This document shows, in pieces, positions 24,111 through 32,474 of a DNA stretch of 33,007 nt. Origin of the DNA: Sphingomonadaceae bacterium 3R27E2-A (lineage in GTDB: Bacteria > Pseudomonadota > Alphaproteobacteria > Sphingomonadales > Sphingomonadaceae). The notes below the pieces were generated by a model. The model was not told the origin of the DNA, searched no databases, and saw nothing but the letters and a program-made list of their open reading frames with translations. The position numbers were made by a program, and so were the translations under genes. The stretch's first letter is position 1. Every line of letters begins with the position of its first letter. The DNA is taken from positions 1-33,007 of the forward strand of contig SCNT01000047.1 of the NCBI GenBank assembly GCA_005503165.1, given 5' to 3'.

Positions 24111-24827
24111 GTGTCTGCAAAGCGGCCGAGCGAATGGCCGGTCCTTTTCAATCTCGCCGTAGATATTCTTGACCATTTCAGGAAGGCGAACGGCTTCGCG
24201 CCTCAGTGGAGCTTCGGCGGCGGAACCGCACTGATGCTGCAGATCGATCATCGTGAAAGTCACGACATCGACCTGTTTCTGGACGATCCACAAATCCTCC
24301 CATTTCTCAATCCGGAAACGCAAGGCATCAAACTCGATCACGCTCCTGACAGCTATCAGGCAGGCACCGATATGCTGAAGCTTGCTTATCACGATCTGGG
24401 CGAAATTGATTTCATCTGCTGCGACAGCATCATTCCAGATCCAACACGAGCGCACGACGTTCAAGGTCACGCCATCGCGCTTGAAACGCCAGCGGAAATC
24501 ATCGCTAAAAAGGTCTTCTATCGCGGTTGGAGTTTCCAGCCGCGCGATATGTTCGACCTTGCAGCGGTCGCCGAGCATTTTGGACCCGACTATGTAGTCG
24601 GGGCTATTGAGCATTGCGGCCGCGCGAGGTGCGAAACGGCTCTGGCAGTCATCAACAAAACGAATCCCGCCTATGTTGAAGGGATTATTGGCCAGCTCAT
24701 GCTTCGCGAAAAGACGCGCAATCTCGTTGCCCACTCCCGAGAAATCAGTCGAGACCTGATCGGACGAGCTTCAGCGAAACAGCCTATCCTGAATCCGGAT
24801 ACCCGGCCGCATGAGTCCGACCGGTGA
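24111..24827 (+). CDS. AbiEii/AbiGii-family nucleotidyltransferase (putative toxin)
   Basis: The 238-aa product starts at GTG 24111, 4 nt after the small partner. The nucleotidyltransferase core shows SFGGGTALML (about 34-43), ESHDIDLFLDD with D52 and D54 as metal ligands, and EIDFICCD with a third Asp near 100. The C-terminal signature ETPAEIIAKKVFYRGWSF and RDMFDLAAV is typical of AbiEii/MenT-type proteins, which transfer nucleotides to tRNA or other targets. The last dozen or so residues (LNPDTRPHESDR) are read from the diverged trbB repeat, so the native C-terminus may have been replaced. It may act as a toxin or in phage defence. Confidence 0.85.
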   Translation: MSAKRPSEWPVLFNLAVDILDHFRKANGFAPQWSFGGGTALMLQIDHRESHDIDLFLDDPQILPFLNPETQGIKLDHAPDSYQAGTDMLKLAYHDLGEIDFICCDSIIPDPTRAHDVQGHAIALETPAEIIAKKVFYRGWSFQPRDMFDLAAVAEHFGPDYVVGAIEHCGRARCETALAVINKTNPAYVEGIIGQLMLREKTRNLVAHSREISRDLIGRASAKQPILNPDTRPHESDR

Positions 24828-24985
24828 ACGATACGAACCGGATCATTCCGATTGCCGTTGGCACCGAATCATGCGCCCAATATCGCGCGCAATTTATATC
24901 TCGCCGTAAAGATACTGACCGGCATGCGCCCTGCAAGCCGGGGTCCGGGCGTTTTCGAAATTCACGGGAATTGTTGCTCAAGGGC
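24788..24985. repeat. Diverged direct repeat, copy B (non-coding fragment of a trbB-like 3' end)
   Basis: This matches the 3' end of the trbB-like gene (copy A, 23436-23640), including the bases for MNDTNRIIPIAVGT. Small indels then break the frame, so it is a pseudogene fragment. The amount of divergence argues that it came from a related transfer locus by recombination rather than by recent duplication. Confidence 0.85.
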
Positions 24986-25082
24986 CGGACATCTCACCGC
25001 AACGCCGAGCAAAGCCATAACTTCGAGCTTATTCCGGTTGGATATCCGTTCAGGGCGAAGAAGCGAAATCGAGCAACGACTT

Positions 25083-25123
25083 ATCCCTGCAAATCTGGAG
25101 CTACGATCCAGATTTGCAGGGAT
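25083..25123. repeat. Perfect 17-bp inverted repeat
   Basis: ATCCCTGCAAATCTGGA (25083-25099) and its exact reverse complement (25107-25123) are separated by a 7-nt loop. It lies 4 nt beyond the vapC stop codon (25128-25130, minus strand). No T-run follows in either direction. It would form a very stable hairpin at the 3' end of the vapBC message; alternatively it is a trace of a mobile element. Confidence 0.85.
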
Positions 25124-25127
25124 CACA

Positions 25128-25535
25128 TCATCGGCGTGCGTCCGACATGGCCGACGAGAGTCCGAGATGTTCCACGAAAGGATCAAAATCGCGGTCGCTG
25201 TAGAGCAGTGCTAACCCGTCTTCTATGCAACGGGTGGCGATAAGCGTATCGATGGTCTTGCGAATAGTGGCCCCTTTGCCGCGTAGTGCCCGAAAGTTTC
25301 GGGCCGCCTGGATCGCGATATCGCGACCTCCGATATCGATCTGGTCGAGAGACCCCATCAATCTCAGCCCGACGTTGAAGTCGCGGTCGCTGGTGAAACC
25401 CTGCAGGACTTCAGCCAGAATGATGTCGCCGGTCAGCAGTGGCTCGGCGCCTAGCAATGCGTCTAATCGTTCCGTCTGCGGTGTGGCATCGCCCCGGAAA
25501 TAATCGATCCAGACGCTGGAATCGACGAGGATCAC
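25128..25535 (-). CDS. vapC: VapC PIN-domain ribonuclease toxin
   Basis: The 135-aa product starts at GTG 25535, overlapping the vapB stop (GTGA). It shows a classic PIN domain: D5 in ILVDSSVWIDYFRG, E in DIILAEVLQGF, D in KTIDTLIATRCIEDG and D in LLYSDRDFDPFVEHLGL. The length is typical of VapC. These toxins cleave tRNA or rRNA when VapB is lost. It is antisense to the tra genes. Confidence 0.94.
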   Translation of the reverse strand: MILVDSSVWIDYFRGDATPQTERLDALLGAEPLLTGDIILAEVLQGFTSDRDFNVGLRLMGSLDQIDIGGRDIAIQAARNFRALRGKGATIRKTIDTLIATRCIEDGLALLYSDRDFDPFVEHLGLSSAMSDARR

Positions 25536-25726
25536 CCGTCGGTTCTCATGGCATCAAGATCGCCCGTCCAAGCGAGCTTACCCCGAAACTTCCGAATCTC
25601 GTCCTGTTTGCGAAGCCGAAGCAACGTCCGCAAGCCGAGCTCAACGGCCTCACGCTTTGTCTTGAGGCCCGTTGCCCGGAGAGCTTCGCTCATAAGATTA
25701 TCGTCGATGACGATGTTGGTCCGCAT
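25532..25726 (-). CDS. vapB: VapB-type antitoxin
   Basis: The 64-aa product begins MRTNIVIDDNLMSEALRATG and continues TKREAVELGLRTLLRLRKQD, the ribbon-helix-helix-like pattern of VapB antitoxins that pair with this VapC type. The C-terminal tail (FRGKLAWTGDLDAMR) is the toxin-wrapping part. AAAGGA precedes the ATG at 25726. An inverted repeat lies immediately upstream. Confidence 0.93.
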   Translation of the reverse strand: MRTNIVIDDNLMSEALRATGLKTKREAVELGLRTLLRLRKQDEIRKFRGKLAWTGDLDAMRTDG

Positions 25727-25727
25727 G

Positions 25728-25757
25728 ATGTGTATCCTTTTCTTAGATCATACACAT
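25728..25757 (-). promoter_or_regulatory. Candidate vapBC operator
   Basis: ATGTGTAT (25728-25735) and ATACACAT (25750-25757) form a perfect 8-bp inverted repeat with a 14-nt spacer, starting 2 nt upstream of the vapB start. The AT-rich centre includes the AAAGGA ribosome-binding site. It fits VapB-VapC autorepression. Confidence 0.6.
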
Positions 25758-25779
25758 ACGAACCTTTGAAAGCGTTTGC

Positions 25780-25845
25780 AATCCATCACGGCATCTTGCC
25801 GACCCTGAAACATGGGACGAGGCGATGATCGACATGGCAGTGGCC
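25780..25845 (+). other. Short coding-like remnant before traH
   Basis: A short open stretch reads NPSRHLADPETWDEAMIDMA and continues VAHFAWDILAEGPCL to a TGA at 25843-25845. It looks like the C-terminal end of a real protein but has no start and I do not recognise it. It may be the 3' end of a gene lost when the toxin modules arrived. The rest of 25758-25985 shows nothing. Confidence 0.3.
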
Positions 25846-25985
25846 CATTTCGCGTGGGACATATTGGCGGAAGGACCTTGCCTCTGAGAGGCGCGTACGT
25901 GCCTCTGCCCTTGTCGCGAGAGGTCAACACAAGCGACCCTGAGCGGGTTCAGCCTGCCACATCCCGCCCCTGAGAAAGAACGCTG

Positions 25986-27413
25986 ATGTCCTCGCTTGGC
26001 GGCCGCCGCGCCATTATGATCGCCCTCATCCTGTCAACCTGCGGAGCCGGCGCGCCGGGAGCCTATGCCCAAAGCTGGGCCGAGCATTGGTTCGACAATG
26101 TGACCTACACGTCGCCCGGCAGTTTCGAGGACCAGGCGCGCGGTTATGTGACCGCGGGCGGCTTCTCGGGCCGCGTCGACGTCCACAACGACTATCTGAT
26201 GAGCGTGACGCTGCCCAAGGTGCGCGCGGGCTGCGGTGGCATCGACATGTTCCTCGGCGGCATGTCGTTTCTCGATCCCGACTATCTCGTCCAGAAGCTC
26301 GAGAGCATCCTGCAGGCCGCGCCCGCCGTCGCCTTCCAGTATCTCCTCGAAACCCTCGACGAGAAGATGGGCAACATCATCTCGAAGATGGAGGCGGCGA
26401 CCAACTTCCTGAACTCGATCCAGGTCAACGACTGCCGCCTTGCGAACCGCATGGTTCAGATCGCTCGAGGAGACGACAATATGTCGGGGATCATCGAGGA
26501 GATGACCGGCTATCGCTCGATCAAGCAGGGTTATGCGAAAAGTTATCAGCAAAGCCGCGAGAAGATTGAGGCGAACAATAATAATCCGACCGAGGATCTG
26601 AAGGAAGCGCTCGCCAACTGCCCGCGCGAGGTCACCGACATCTTCCGCACCGGCTCGCTGCTCGCGCACGCCGCCGCGCGCGTCGGCGCCAGCGAATGGA
26701 CCAGCGTGATGCGTGCGCGGGTCGGCGATGTTTACATGCGTTGGGACGCGACCGACAAGGTGCCGCTCTTTTCGGCCATCCCTGCCTGCCCGCGTCAGGA
26801 CACCGAAGGCGTCGAGGATTTCCTGACCGGACGTGTCCAGGCCCGGTCGCTCAACGTCCCGCCGACCAGCGCTGACTGCGCGACTGACGGGCCGGGCCGC
26901 GGCGCGCTCGTCCTCGCGCGTGAACGGATGCAGACGATCGCGACCAAGATCCGCACCCGCGCCGCGCTGACTGCCGAAGAGCGCCAGTTCGTCGCCAATG
27001 TGAAGACGCTCCCCATCTACCGGATGCTCGAATGGGGCGTGCGCGAAGGCGTCGAGGATGCCGTGATCGGCGATACCGACGAACTGGTCGCCCTGACCCT
27101 CGCCTACCAGATGCTCAATGATCTCACTCGCAGCATCGATTTCGCGCTGTCGAATGCCGAGCGCGGCACGTCGGCCGCCGGTGCCGCCGACGCAGGCAAT
27201 GCCAATATCTGCCAGACGCGCATCCTCACCAAGGGGATAGAGCAGCTGCGCGATCTTCGCGAGGAAGTGCTGCGCCAGCGCGCGCAGATGCGCCAGTCCT
27301 ATATGGCGGCGCTGAACCAGGCCAACCTCTCGGCGAACTATGCCGGGCTCGTCCGCCAGCGCGACCGCGACGCGCGCGACGCCGCCGGTGCCGCCGCTAA
27401 CCGCAATCGCTGA
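25986..27413 (+). CDS. traH: Type-F conjugal pilus assembly protein TraH
   Basis: The 475-aa product starts at ATG 25986 with a signal peptide (AIMIALILSTCGAGAPGAYA). The mature protein has the TraH pattern: WFDNVTYTSPGSFEDQARGY, GGFSGRVDVHNDYLMSVTLP, then VRAGCGGIDMFLGGMSFLDP. A coiled C-terminus follows (IEQLRDLREEVLRQRAQM). TraH is a periplasmic or outer-membrane-associated protein needed for pilus assembly. The ribosome-binding site is modest. It now follows the toxin modules instead of the trbB-like gene, 6 nt ahead of traG. Confidence 0.96.
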   Translation: MSSLGGRRAIMIALILSTCGAGAPGAYAQSWAEHWFDNVTYTSPGSFEDQARGYVTAGGFSGRVDVHNDYLMSVTLPKVRAGCGGIDMFLGGMSFLDPDYLVQKLESILQAAPAVAFQYLLETLDEKMGNIISKMEAATNFLNSIQVNDCRLANRMVQIARGDDNMSGIIEEMTGYRSIKQGYAKSYQQSREKIEANNNNPTEDLKEALANCPREVTDIFRTGSLLAHAAARVGASEWTSVMRARVGDVYMRWDATDKVPLFSAIPACPRQDTEGVEDFLTGRVQARSLNVPPTSADCATDGPGRGALVLARERMQTIATKIRTRAALTAEERQFVANVKTLPIYRMLEWGVREGVEDAVIGDTDELVALTLAYQMLNDLTRSIDFALSNAERGTSAAGAADAGNANICQTRILTKGIEQLRDLREEVLRQRAQMRQSYMAALNQANLSANYAGLVRQRDRDARDAAGAAANRNR

Positions 27414-27418
27414 TCGCG

Positions 27419-30400
27419 ATGTGCTCCCGATTCCTTTCCGCGCTGATCGCCGCCCTCGCCGCCACCGTGCCGACCGCTGCGCTAGCGCTCGAAACCAGCT
27501 TCCACACCTATGACGGGTTCAACGAGACCGTCGACGCGTTCCGGCTCGTCTCGATGATCTTTGCCGATCCGCGCTACGAAACGCTGGTGCTCATCGTCGC
27601 GGTCGCCGGGATCGCGCTCGGCGCGCTACTCGCGAGCGTGCGCGGCAACGGCATGGGGATCGTCGCTTTCGGCTTTCAGACGCTCGTCGGCATCGGGCTT
27701 TTCGTCGGCATGGTTGCGACCACGGGCACCGTCCATGTCTACGACCGGGTCCGCAACGCCTATCAGCCCGTTGGCGACGTCCCGAACCTGATCGTTCTCG
27801 TCGCGGGCGTCACCAATATGATGGAGCGGGCGATCGCCGAGACGATCGACGATAATACGATCGACCCCAATGCCAAGCTCGAGTTCGGTGCGGGTGGTCA
27901 CAGCTTTGACTTGTTCCTGAACGCTGTTAGCCCGCGAGGGCCGATGACCGACACCTTCCTCGATGCAACGATCAAGGATTATGTCCGGCAATGCTATCCC
28001 GTCGCGCGCGTCTCTCCCGCCTATGGCATCGACGACGATCAACTCTTTCGTACCACGAACGATCTTCCCGCGGCTTTTGCCGCGATGTCTGGGCCGGCGA
28101 CCTTCAGCACCGTCTTCACTGCCACCGACAAGGGCGGAACAACGGTGAGCTGCACCGAGACTTGGACGCATATCTCGGACCGGCTTTCCGATCCGTCGCT
28201 GTTCCACGGTTACAGTCAACAGGTCTGCGAGCGCACCGGCTATGACGTCTCGAACGCGGCTCAGCTCCAGCGCTGCCGGTCGAACCTCGGAGCGCTCGGT
28301 GACAAGATGCTCGCGACGCCGCTGACGCTCCAGCAGCTGATGACGAACATCAACCTCGGCAACGCCGTCGGCGACGTGCTGTTCGAAGATAGCCCTGCGA
28401 CCGCCGCGCGCGTCATGGCGAACCGTGCCGTCGTCTCGAGCGGTCTCGCCACCATGTCGACGGCGAACGAATGGATGCCGACGATCCGCGCCACTGTCTT
28501 CGGCATCATGCTGTTCATGATGCCGATCGCGCTGCTCTTCATCCTGACCCCGATCAACCTGCGCGTCGCGAGCTTCGCGCTTGGCCTCTTCGTCTTCGTC
28601 GCCATGTGGGGCGTGATCGATGCCGGAATCTACCAGCTCACGCTCGGCCGCGCGATGGACGTGCTTGCCGAGATGCGCTCGAACCATGTCGCGGCGAACG
28701 CCTGGATGCTGGCGCCAGGTTCGGCGATGAAGGCGCTCGCAATCTTCGGAAGCTTTCGCACCGCGGCCGCCGGGCTGGCCGGCGCCTTTGTCTTCACCGT
28801 GTTCCGCTTCTCGGGCAATGTGTTCACCTCCTTCACCAGCGGCGCGCTCGGCGTGCAGGGCCAGGGCACCGCGGCCGCCACCCCGATCATGACGCATGAA
28901 GGCCGCGCGCAGGCGCTCGAGGCGCAGGCCTCGGCGACCGGCACGACCGCACGGCGCAGTGCGGCGTCGAGCTTCGGGCACTTCGGAGAGCGGTCTACCT
29001 TCGGTACCAATCGCGCCTTCGGCGCCGCAGGTGGCTATCTCAGCGATCGCACGCCTGGCGCGCCGGGAGCGACCGGCTTCGGGCTCGGCGTCACGGACGC
29101 CGCACGCGAGCTCGGGGGGCTCGCCCCTGCCCTCGTCGGCCGCGACCTCACTCATCCCGCGACGGCCGCAGCGGTGCGCGCCAATGCGACGACGTCGGCG
29201 ATCCACAATTTCGCCGAGAAGGACGCGCTACGTAGTCTCGGCACGAGCTATTTTGGGCCGGGCCAGGCGGGCGAACGCGCCTTCGCCGGCTTCGCGCAGA
29301 ACATGGTGCAGTGGAAAGCCTTCGGCGATACGCGCGCCTACGACATGATGATGCAGGGCGCGCAGCGGCATTTCGAGCGCAATGGCTATGATCAGAAAGA
29401 CGCTGCGCTGAAGGCCTCGACCGTGATCGCGCAGGCATCGGCCGACCCGACCTTCGCGAAGTTGATCGCCAACACGTACGACCAGGAGGCAATGCTGCGG
29501 AACGATCTCACGGCTGCGCAGGTCAACGTCGGCGCTATGGAAGGCCGACGCGACTATGCGGGCGACAATGTCGCGGGGATCGAACGCCGCAACGTCGCGA
29601 CCGAGCAGGCGTGGCGCACCGGGAACAACGAGGGGCAGCGCAATTCCGCGTCGATGCTCGGCCTCTCCATCGACGAAACCTCGCGCCGCATCGGCTTCAT
29701 CAACACCCTCTCGGGCGAGGCGCGCTCGTCGGCGATTACCTCCCTCTCCCGCGCGACGGGCCGCAATGAGGCGCAGGTCATGCGTGCGCTGGAAACCTAT
29801 AACGCCTCGGTCCAGCTCGGCACCGCCGACGGCGCGACCGCCGAGGCGGCACGCGAAGGCACGAGCGTCTATGGCCGCACGCGCGAGGCCGCTGGTTACG
29901 ATTTTGCCGAGCGCTCGGGCAAGCTCGATGCCCAGCGCGAAGTCGGCCACGATGGCGTGCGCGGCGCCGCGCGCATCGGCGAGCAGCGACGGCAGAGCGA
30001 TAATTTCGGGTTTGCGGAAGGTGCGGCGGCTGCCGGCGTATCGACGCGCGAGGCGGCCCGGCTCGACGCCTTCATCCAGGCACTGAGCCGCACGGCGGGC
30101 AACCAGGTCGACATGGCCGAGGGTGGCGCGGCCGGAATTGCCGATCGTGCGCGCAACGAGCGGCTGACGCGGATCGTGGACAATGAGCGGTTGACACGCA
30201 TGCAGGGGCTGCTGCGCAGCGAGGGCATCAACATGACCAAGCGCGAGCTCGCCATGGCGCAGAATGGCGATCTCAATCTCAATGTCTCGCCCGACGTCGC
30301 GCGGCAGCTCCGCGCCGCAGGCCTCATCAACGACAGCCAATATGGCACGATCGCCGAGGGAGGCCGCGCCCGGTTCAGCTTCGCGGACAACGACCTGCTC

Positions 30401-31159
30401 GTGTCGAGCAGCACCGGGTTCACGCAGTCCGCACGCAGCGACACCAGCACCAAATATGAGGCCGGCAAGCAAGCCGCACCCGATACCATCGAAAACATGC
30501 TAAGCAGCGGACCCGAGGGTCAGGCGATGATGGCGAACTGGCTGCGCGGTGGCTTCGAAATGGACCGCAACGGCGAGTGGCGGCTCAATCCGCAGGTTGC
30601 GGATACGCTTCAACGCGACGTGTCGGCGATCATGGCCCAGACGGGATGGCAGCGGGCTATATCTCGCTCGGCGCAAGACCAAATCTCAATGGGAACTGCG
30701 GTTGGCGGCAATGTCGGCGCAAGTGCCCAAAGCAGTGACTATGCGTCGCGTGGTGGTCCGGCCAAGGGTAAGGAACGATCACAGACAGCAACGTCAGGGA
30801 GCGTCGGCGGGAGCTTGGGATATAGCAGCAGCGACATGGGCACGAGTAACGAGACAGCTCGGGCCTCGCTCGATATCGTAAACTATGATGTACGCGAGGC
30901 GATATCCGCCGCAGAGCGGGCGGCTGCGCGCTCTGCAAACCCTGAAATGACATTTACGAGCGAGCTGAACCGTCAGGTGCTTGGCCCCGAGGGGCTGCGA
31001 AATCGCTACCTTGGGCAAGCCGATTCCGCACGTGGAACCGCCGATATTACTGGACCGATGACGTCGCTCGAACAATCCTCGATCTTGAGCAGTGGCCGAT
31101 TTTCGACCGACCTAGCAAATGGTCCATTCGACGGAGATAGCAGCTACAAGAAGCGCTAA
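27419..31159 (+). CDS. traG: Mating-pair stabilisation/pilus assembly protein TraG
   Basis: The 1246-aa product is longer than F TraG (938 aa). The N-terminal third is membranous: a leader and early region (ALETSFHTYDGFNETVDAFR), then LIVAVAGIALGALLASV, GFQTLVGIGLFVGMVATTG, IMLFMMPIALLFILTPINLR and VASFALGLFVFVAMWGVIDA. The rest is a long hydrophilic, Ala/Arg-rich periplasmic or transferred region. From about 30650 the codon choice shifts to less GC-rich, marking the last 170 or so residues as distinct. In F the N-terminus is needed for pilus assembly and the C-terminus for mating-pair stabilisation and recognition by the exclusion protein TraS. The end overlaps a convergent gene by 4 nt. Confidence 0.95.
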   Translation: MCSRFLSALIAALAATVPTAALALETSFHTYDGFNETVDAFRLVSMIFADPRYETLVLIVAVAGIALGALLASVRGNGMGIVAFGFQTLVGIGLFVGMVATTGTVHVYDRVRNAYQPVGDVPNLIVLVAGVTNMMERAIAETIDDNTIDPNAKLEFGAGGHSFDLFLNAVSPRGPMTDTFLDATIKDYVRQCYPVARVSPAYGIDDDQLFRTTNDLPAAFAAMSGPATFSTVFTATDKGGTTVSCTETWTHISDRLSDPSLFHGYSQQVCERTGYDVSNAAQLQRCRSNLGALGDKMLATPLTLQQLMTNINLGNAVGDVLFEDSPATAARVMANRAVVSSGLATMSTANEWMPTIRATVFGIMLFMMPIALLFILTPINLRVASFALGLFVFVAMWGVIDAGIYQLTLGRAMDVLAEMRSNHVAANAWMLAPGSAMKALAIFGSFRTAAAGLAGAFVFTVFRFSGNVFTSFTSGALGVQGQGTAAATPIMTHEGRAQALEAQASATGTTARRSAASSFGHFGERSTFGTNRAFGAAGGYLSDRTPGAPGATGFGLGVTDAARELGGLAPALVGRDLTHPATAAAVRANATTSAIHNFAEKDALRSLGTSYFGPGQAGERAFAGFAQNMVQWKAFGDTRAYDMMMQGAQRHFERNGYDQKDAALKASTVIAQASADPTFAKLIANTYDQEAMLRNDLTAAQVNVGAMEGRRDYAGDNVAGIERRNVATEQAWRTGNNEGQRNSASMLGLSIDETSRRIGFINTLSGEARSSAITSLSRATGRNEAQVMRALETYNASVQLGTADGATAEAAREGTSVYGRTREAAGYDFAERSGKLDAQREVGHDGVRGAARIGEQRRQSDNFGFAEGAAAAGVSTREAARLDAFIQALSRTAGNQVDMAEGGAAGIADRARNERLTRIVDNERLTRMQGLLRSEGINMTKRELAMAQNGDLNLNVSPDVARQLRAAGLINDSQYGTIAEGGRARFSFADNDLLVSSSTGFTQSARSDTSTKYEAGKQAAPDTIENMLSSGPEGQAMMANWLRGGFEMDRNGEWRLNPQVADTLQRDVSAIMAQTGWQRAISRSAQDQISMGTAVGGNVGASAQSSDYASRGGPAKGKERSQTATSGSVGGSLGYSSSDMGTSNETARASLDIVNYDVREAISAAERAAARSANPEMTFTSELNRQVLGPEGLRNRYLGQADSARGTADITGPMTSLEQSSILSSGRFSTDLANGPFDGDSSYKKR

Positions 31160-31677
31160 TCTCGACGTCCAGGGTGCTGAAGGCTGAGTGGGTTGCCGAT
31201 ATATAGTCCGCCGGAGCGCGGATCATAGATGTCGACCGACCAATGAGGTCGCCCAAGACGCTCCCAGTGCTCGTCCTCCATCCTCATCTGCTCGAGTTCG
31301 CCGATTTCCTCGTCCGAGAGAGGCTCGCCAGATAGCGGCCTGTCGAGCCAAGCTTTGACGAACCCGAAACCAAGCACCAGTAGTGCCGTCGGCGGAAAGA
31401 ACAGCATGTTGAGATAGCCTGCGAGAGCGCTGGTGTAGAACTCCGCCAGTGCCGGGACCTTCAGCGAGGCCACCGCGCCTGTCCAGTAGACCGGGATCGC
31501 CGCCCACCAGAGCTTCGCGTACCAAGGCTTCCAGAGCCAATTGCGCGCAACGGGCGGCCGCGCGGTCTCGGCTGTTGATACGTTGGAAGGTTGGCTCGCC
31601 TGCATGGGTTTTCTCGGTCGGCAGCCTATCAGAAGATGCCGATTGAAGGAATCGAAAGAGTTTCCGGAAATGGACAT
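31156..31677 (-). CDS. Two-TM membrane protein convergent with traG (candidate exclusion protein)
   Basis: The 173-aa product starts at ATG 31677, chosen for GGAAGG about 5 nt upstream; a second ATG at 31605 is possible. It has hydrophobic segments at about residues 55-72 (LWWAAIPVYWTGAVASL) and 88-110 (MLFFPPTALLVLGFGFVKAW), with an acidic C-terminal cytoplasmic tail (SDEEIGELEQMRMEDEHWE). I do not recognise a family. In F and in SXT-type elements, small inner-membrane entry-exclusion proteins lie directly after traG. Here the gene is convergent, so only position and topology support that role. Confidence 0.7.
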   Translation of the reverse strand: MSISGNSFDSFNRHLLIGCRPRKPMQASQPSNVSTAETARPPVARNWLWKPWYAKLWWAAIPVYWTGAVASLKVPALAEFYTSALAGYLNMLFFPPTALLVLGFGFVKAWLDRPLSGEPLSDEEIGELEQMRMEDEHWERLGRPHWSVDIYDPRSGGLYIGNPLSLQHPGRRD

Positions 31678-31850
31678 ATTGCCTTCCCTGATCCGGTGAG
31701 CATCCAGCCATCTCCTGTTCCCATTTGCAACTTCACACCAACGTCAGCTTCCCTCCTCCTCCCTTGGACTTGAGGCCGGATTCCCCGTCCCTCGCTTAGG
31801 TATGATAGATTGTGTTCTGGACGATCGAGAACGCGGCGGCCAATCAGATT

Positions 31851-32249
31851 CTATCGGAGCGGCACATTCGCCCGGGACTTCGCATAGTCGTCTAGAATGC
31901 ACCGCAGGGTCGCTCGACCGCGAGCGGTCAGGGCGATGTTCGTTCGGCGCCCGTCGTGAGGATCGCGCTCGCGAGCCACAAGTTTCCGCGATTCCATCTC
32001 AGTTGTCTGCCGCGTCGCCGTCGGAACCGAAACGCCACTCGCATATCCTAGGCTTGAAACCGGCAGCCCTTTACCGACCGTATCCGCGACATAGAGTTCC
32101 AGTAGCATGATCCAGCCCGCATGGCTCCAGTCTTGCTTCTTGAGGTACCGCGCAATGATCTGCCGTTCGACAAGTAGTTCACGGCAAAGGCCAAGTCGTC
32201 GAGCTTCGACATCGAACGGTGGATCATCTTGTTCGATCCGCGTCGCCAT
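31851..32249 (-). CDS. MarR-like winged-helix regulator
   Basis: The 132-aa product has a winged-helix region: WIMLLELYVADTVGKGLPVS, then SLGYASGVSVPTATRQTTEM and a beta-wing VARERDPHDGRRTNIALTAR. It ends in a helix (GRATLRCILDDYAKS). The DPHDGRR wing and ALTARG are typical of MarR proteins. No obvious effector gene lies next to it. Bases 31690-31850 between it and the membrane protein show nothing. Its role, for the element or for the host, is unknown. Confidence 0.78.
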   Translation of the reverse strand: MATRIEQDDPPFDVEARRLGLCRELLVERQIIARYLKKQDWSHAGWIMLLELYVADTVGKGLPVSSLGYASGVSVPTATRQTTEMESRKLVARERDPHDGRRTNIALTARGRATLRCILDDYAKSRANVPLR

Positions 32250-32474
32250 GCGTCCGTTTGCGCCTCGCGTCAGTTTGACGTGGAGAGCCGGAACGTCCGG
32301 CGCCGAGGTGGATGCTGCGATCTATTGTGTTCCGTGCAGAGGCTCGAAAATCGGGTAGGCTAAAATCGAGCCCCCCTGTGGTAAAGTCGATCCAGCGCAT
32401 ATGTCGGAATCGAATCTTGGCGTAAAAGATGGTCAGCGCTTATCCGCATAGGCGTCCATGAGGAGTTTTTGATT

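Noticed and set aside
25083..25130. attC-like integron recombination site next to the vapBC module
   Set aside because: The inverted repeat is perfect, and the RYYYAAC/GTTRRRY core sites and unpaired bases expected of attC are missing. No integrase is present.
27626..29206. Long minus-strand open frame opposite traG
   Set aside because: It has biased Arg/Asp/His-rich composition typical of an antisense shadow and no domain; traG is clear on the plus strand.
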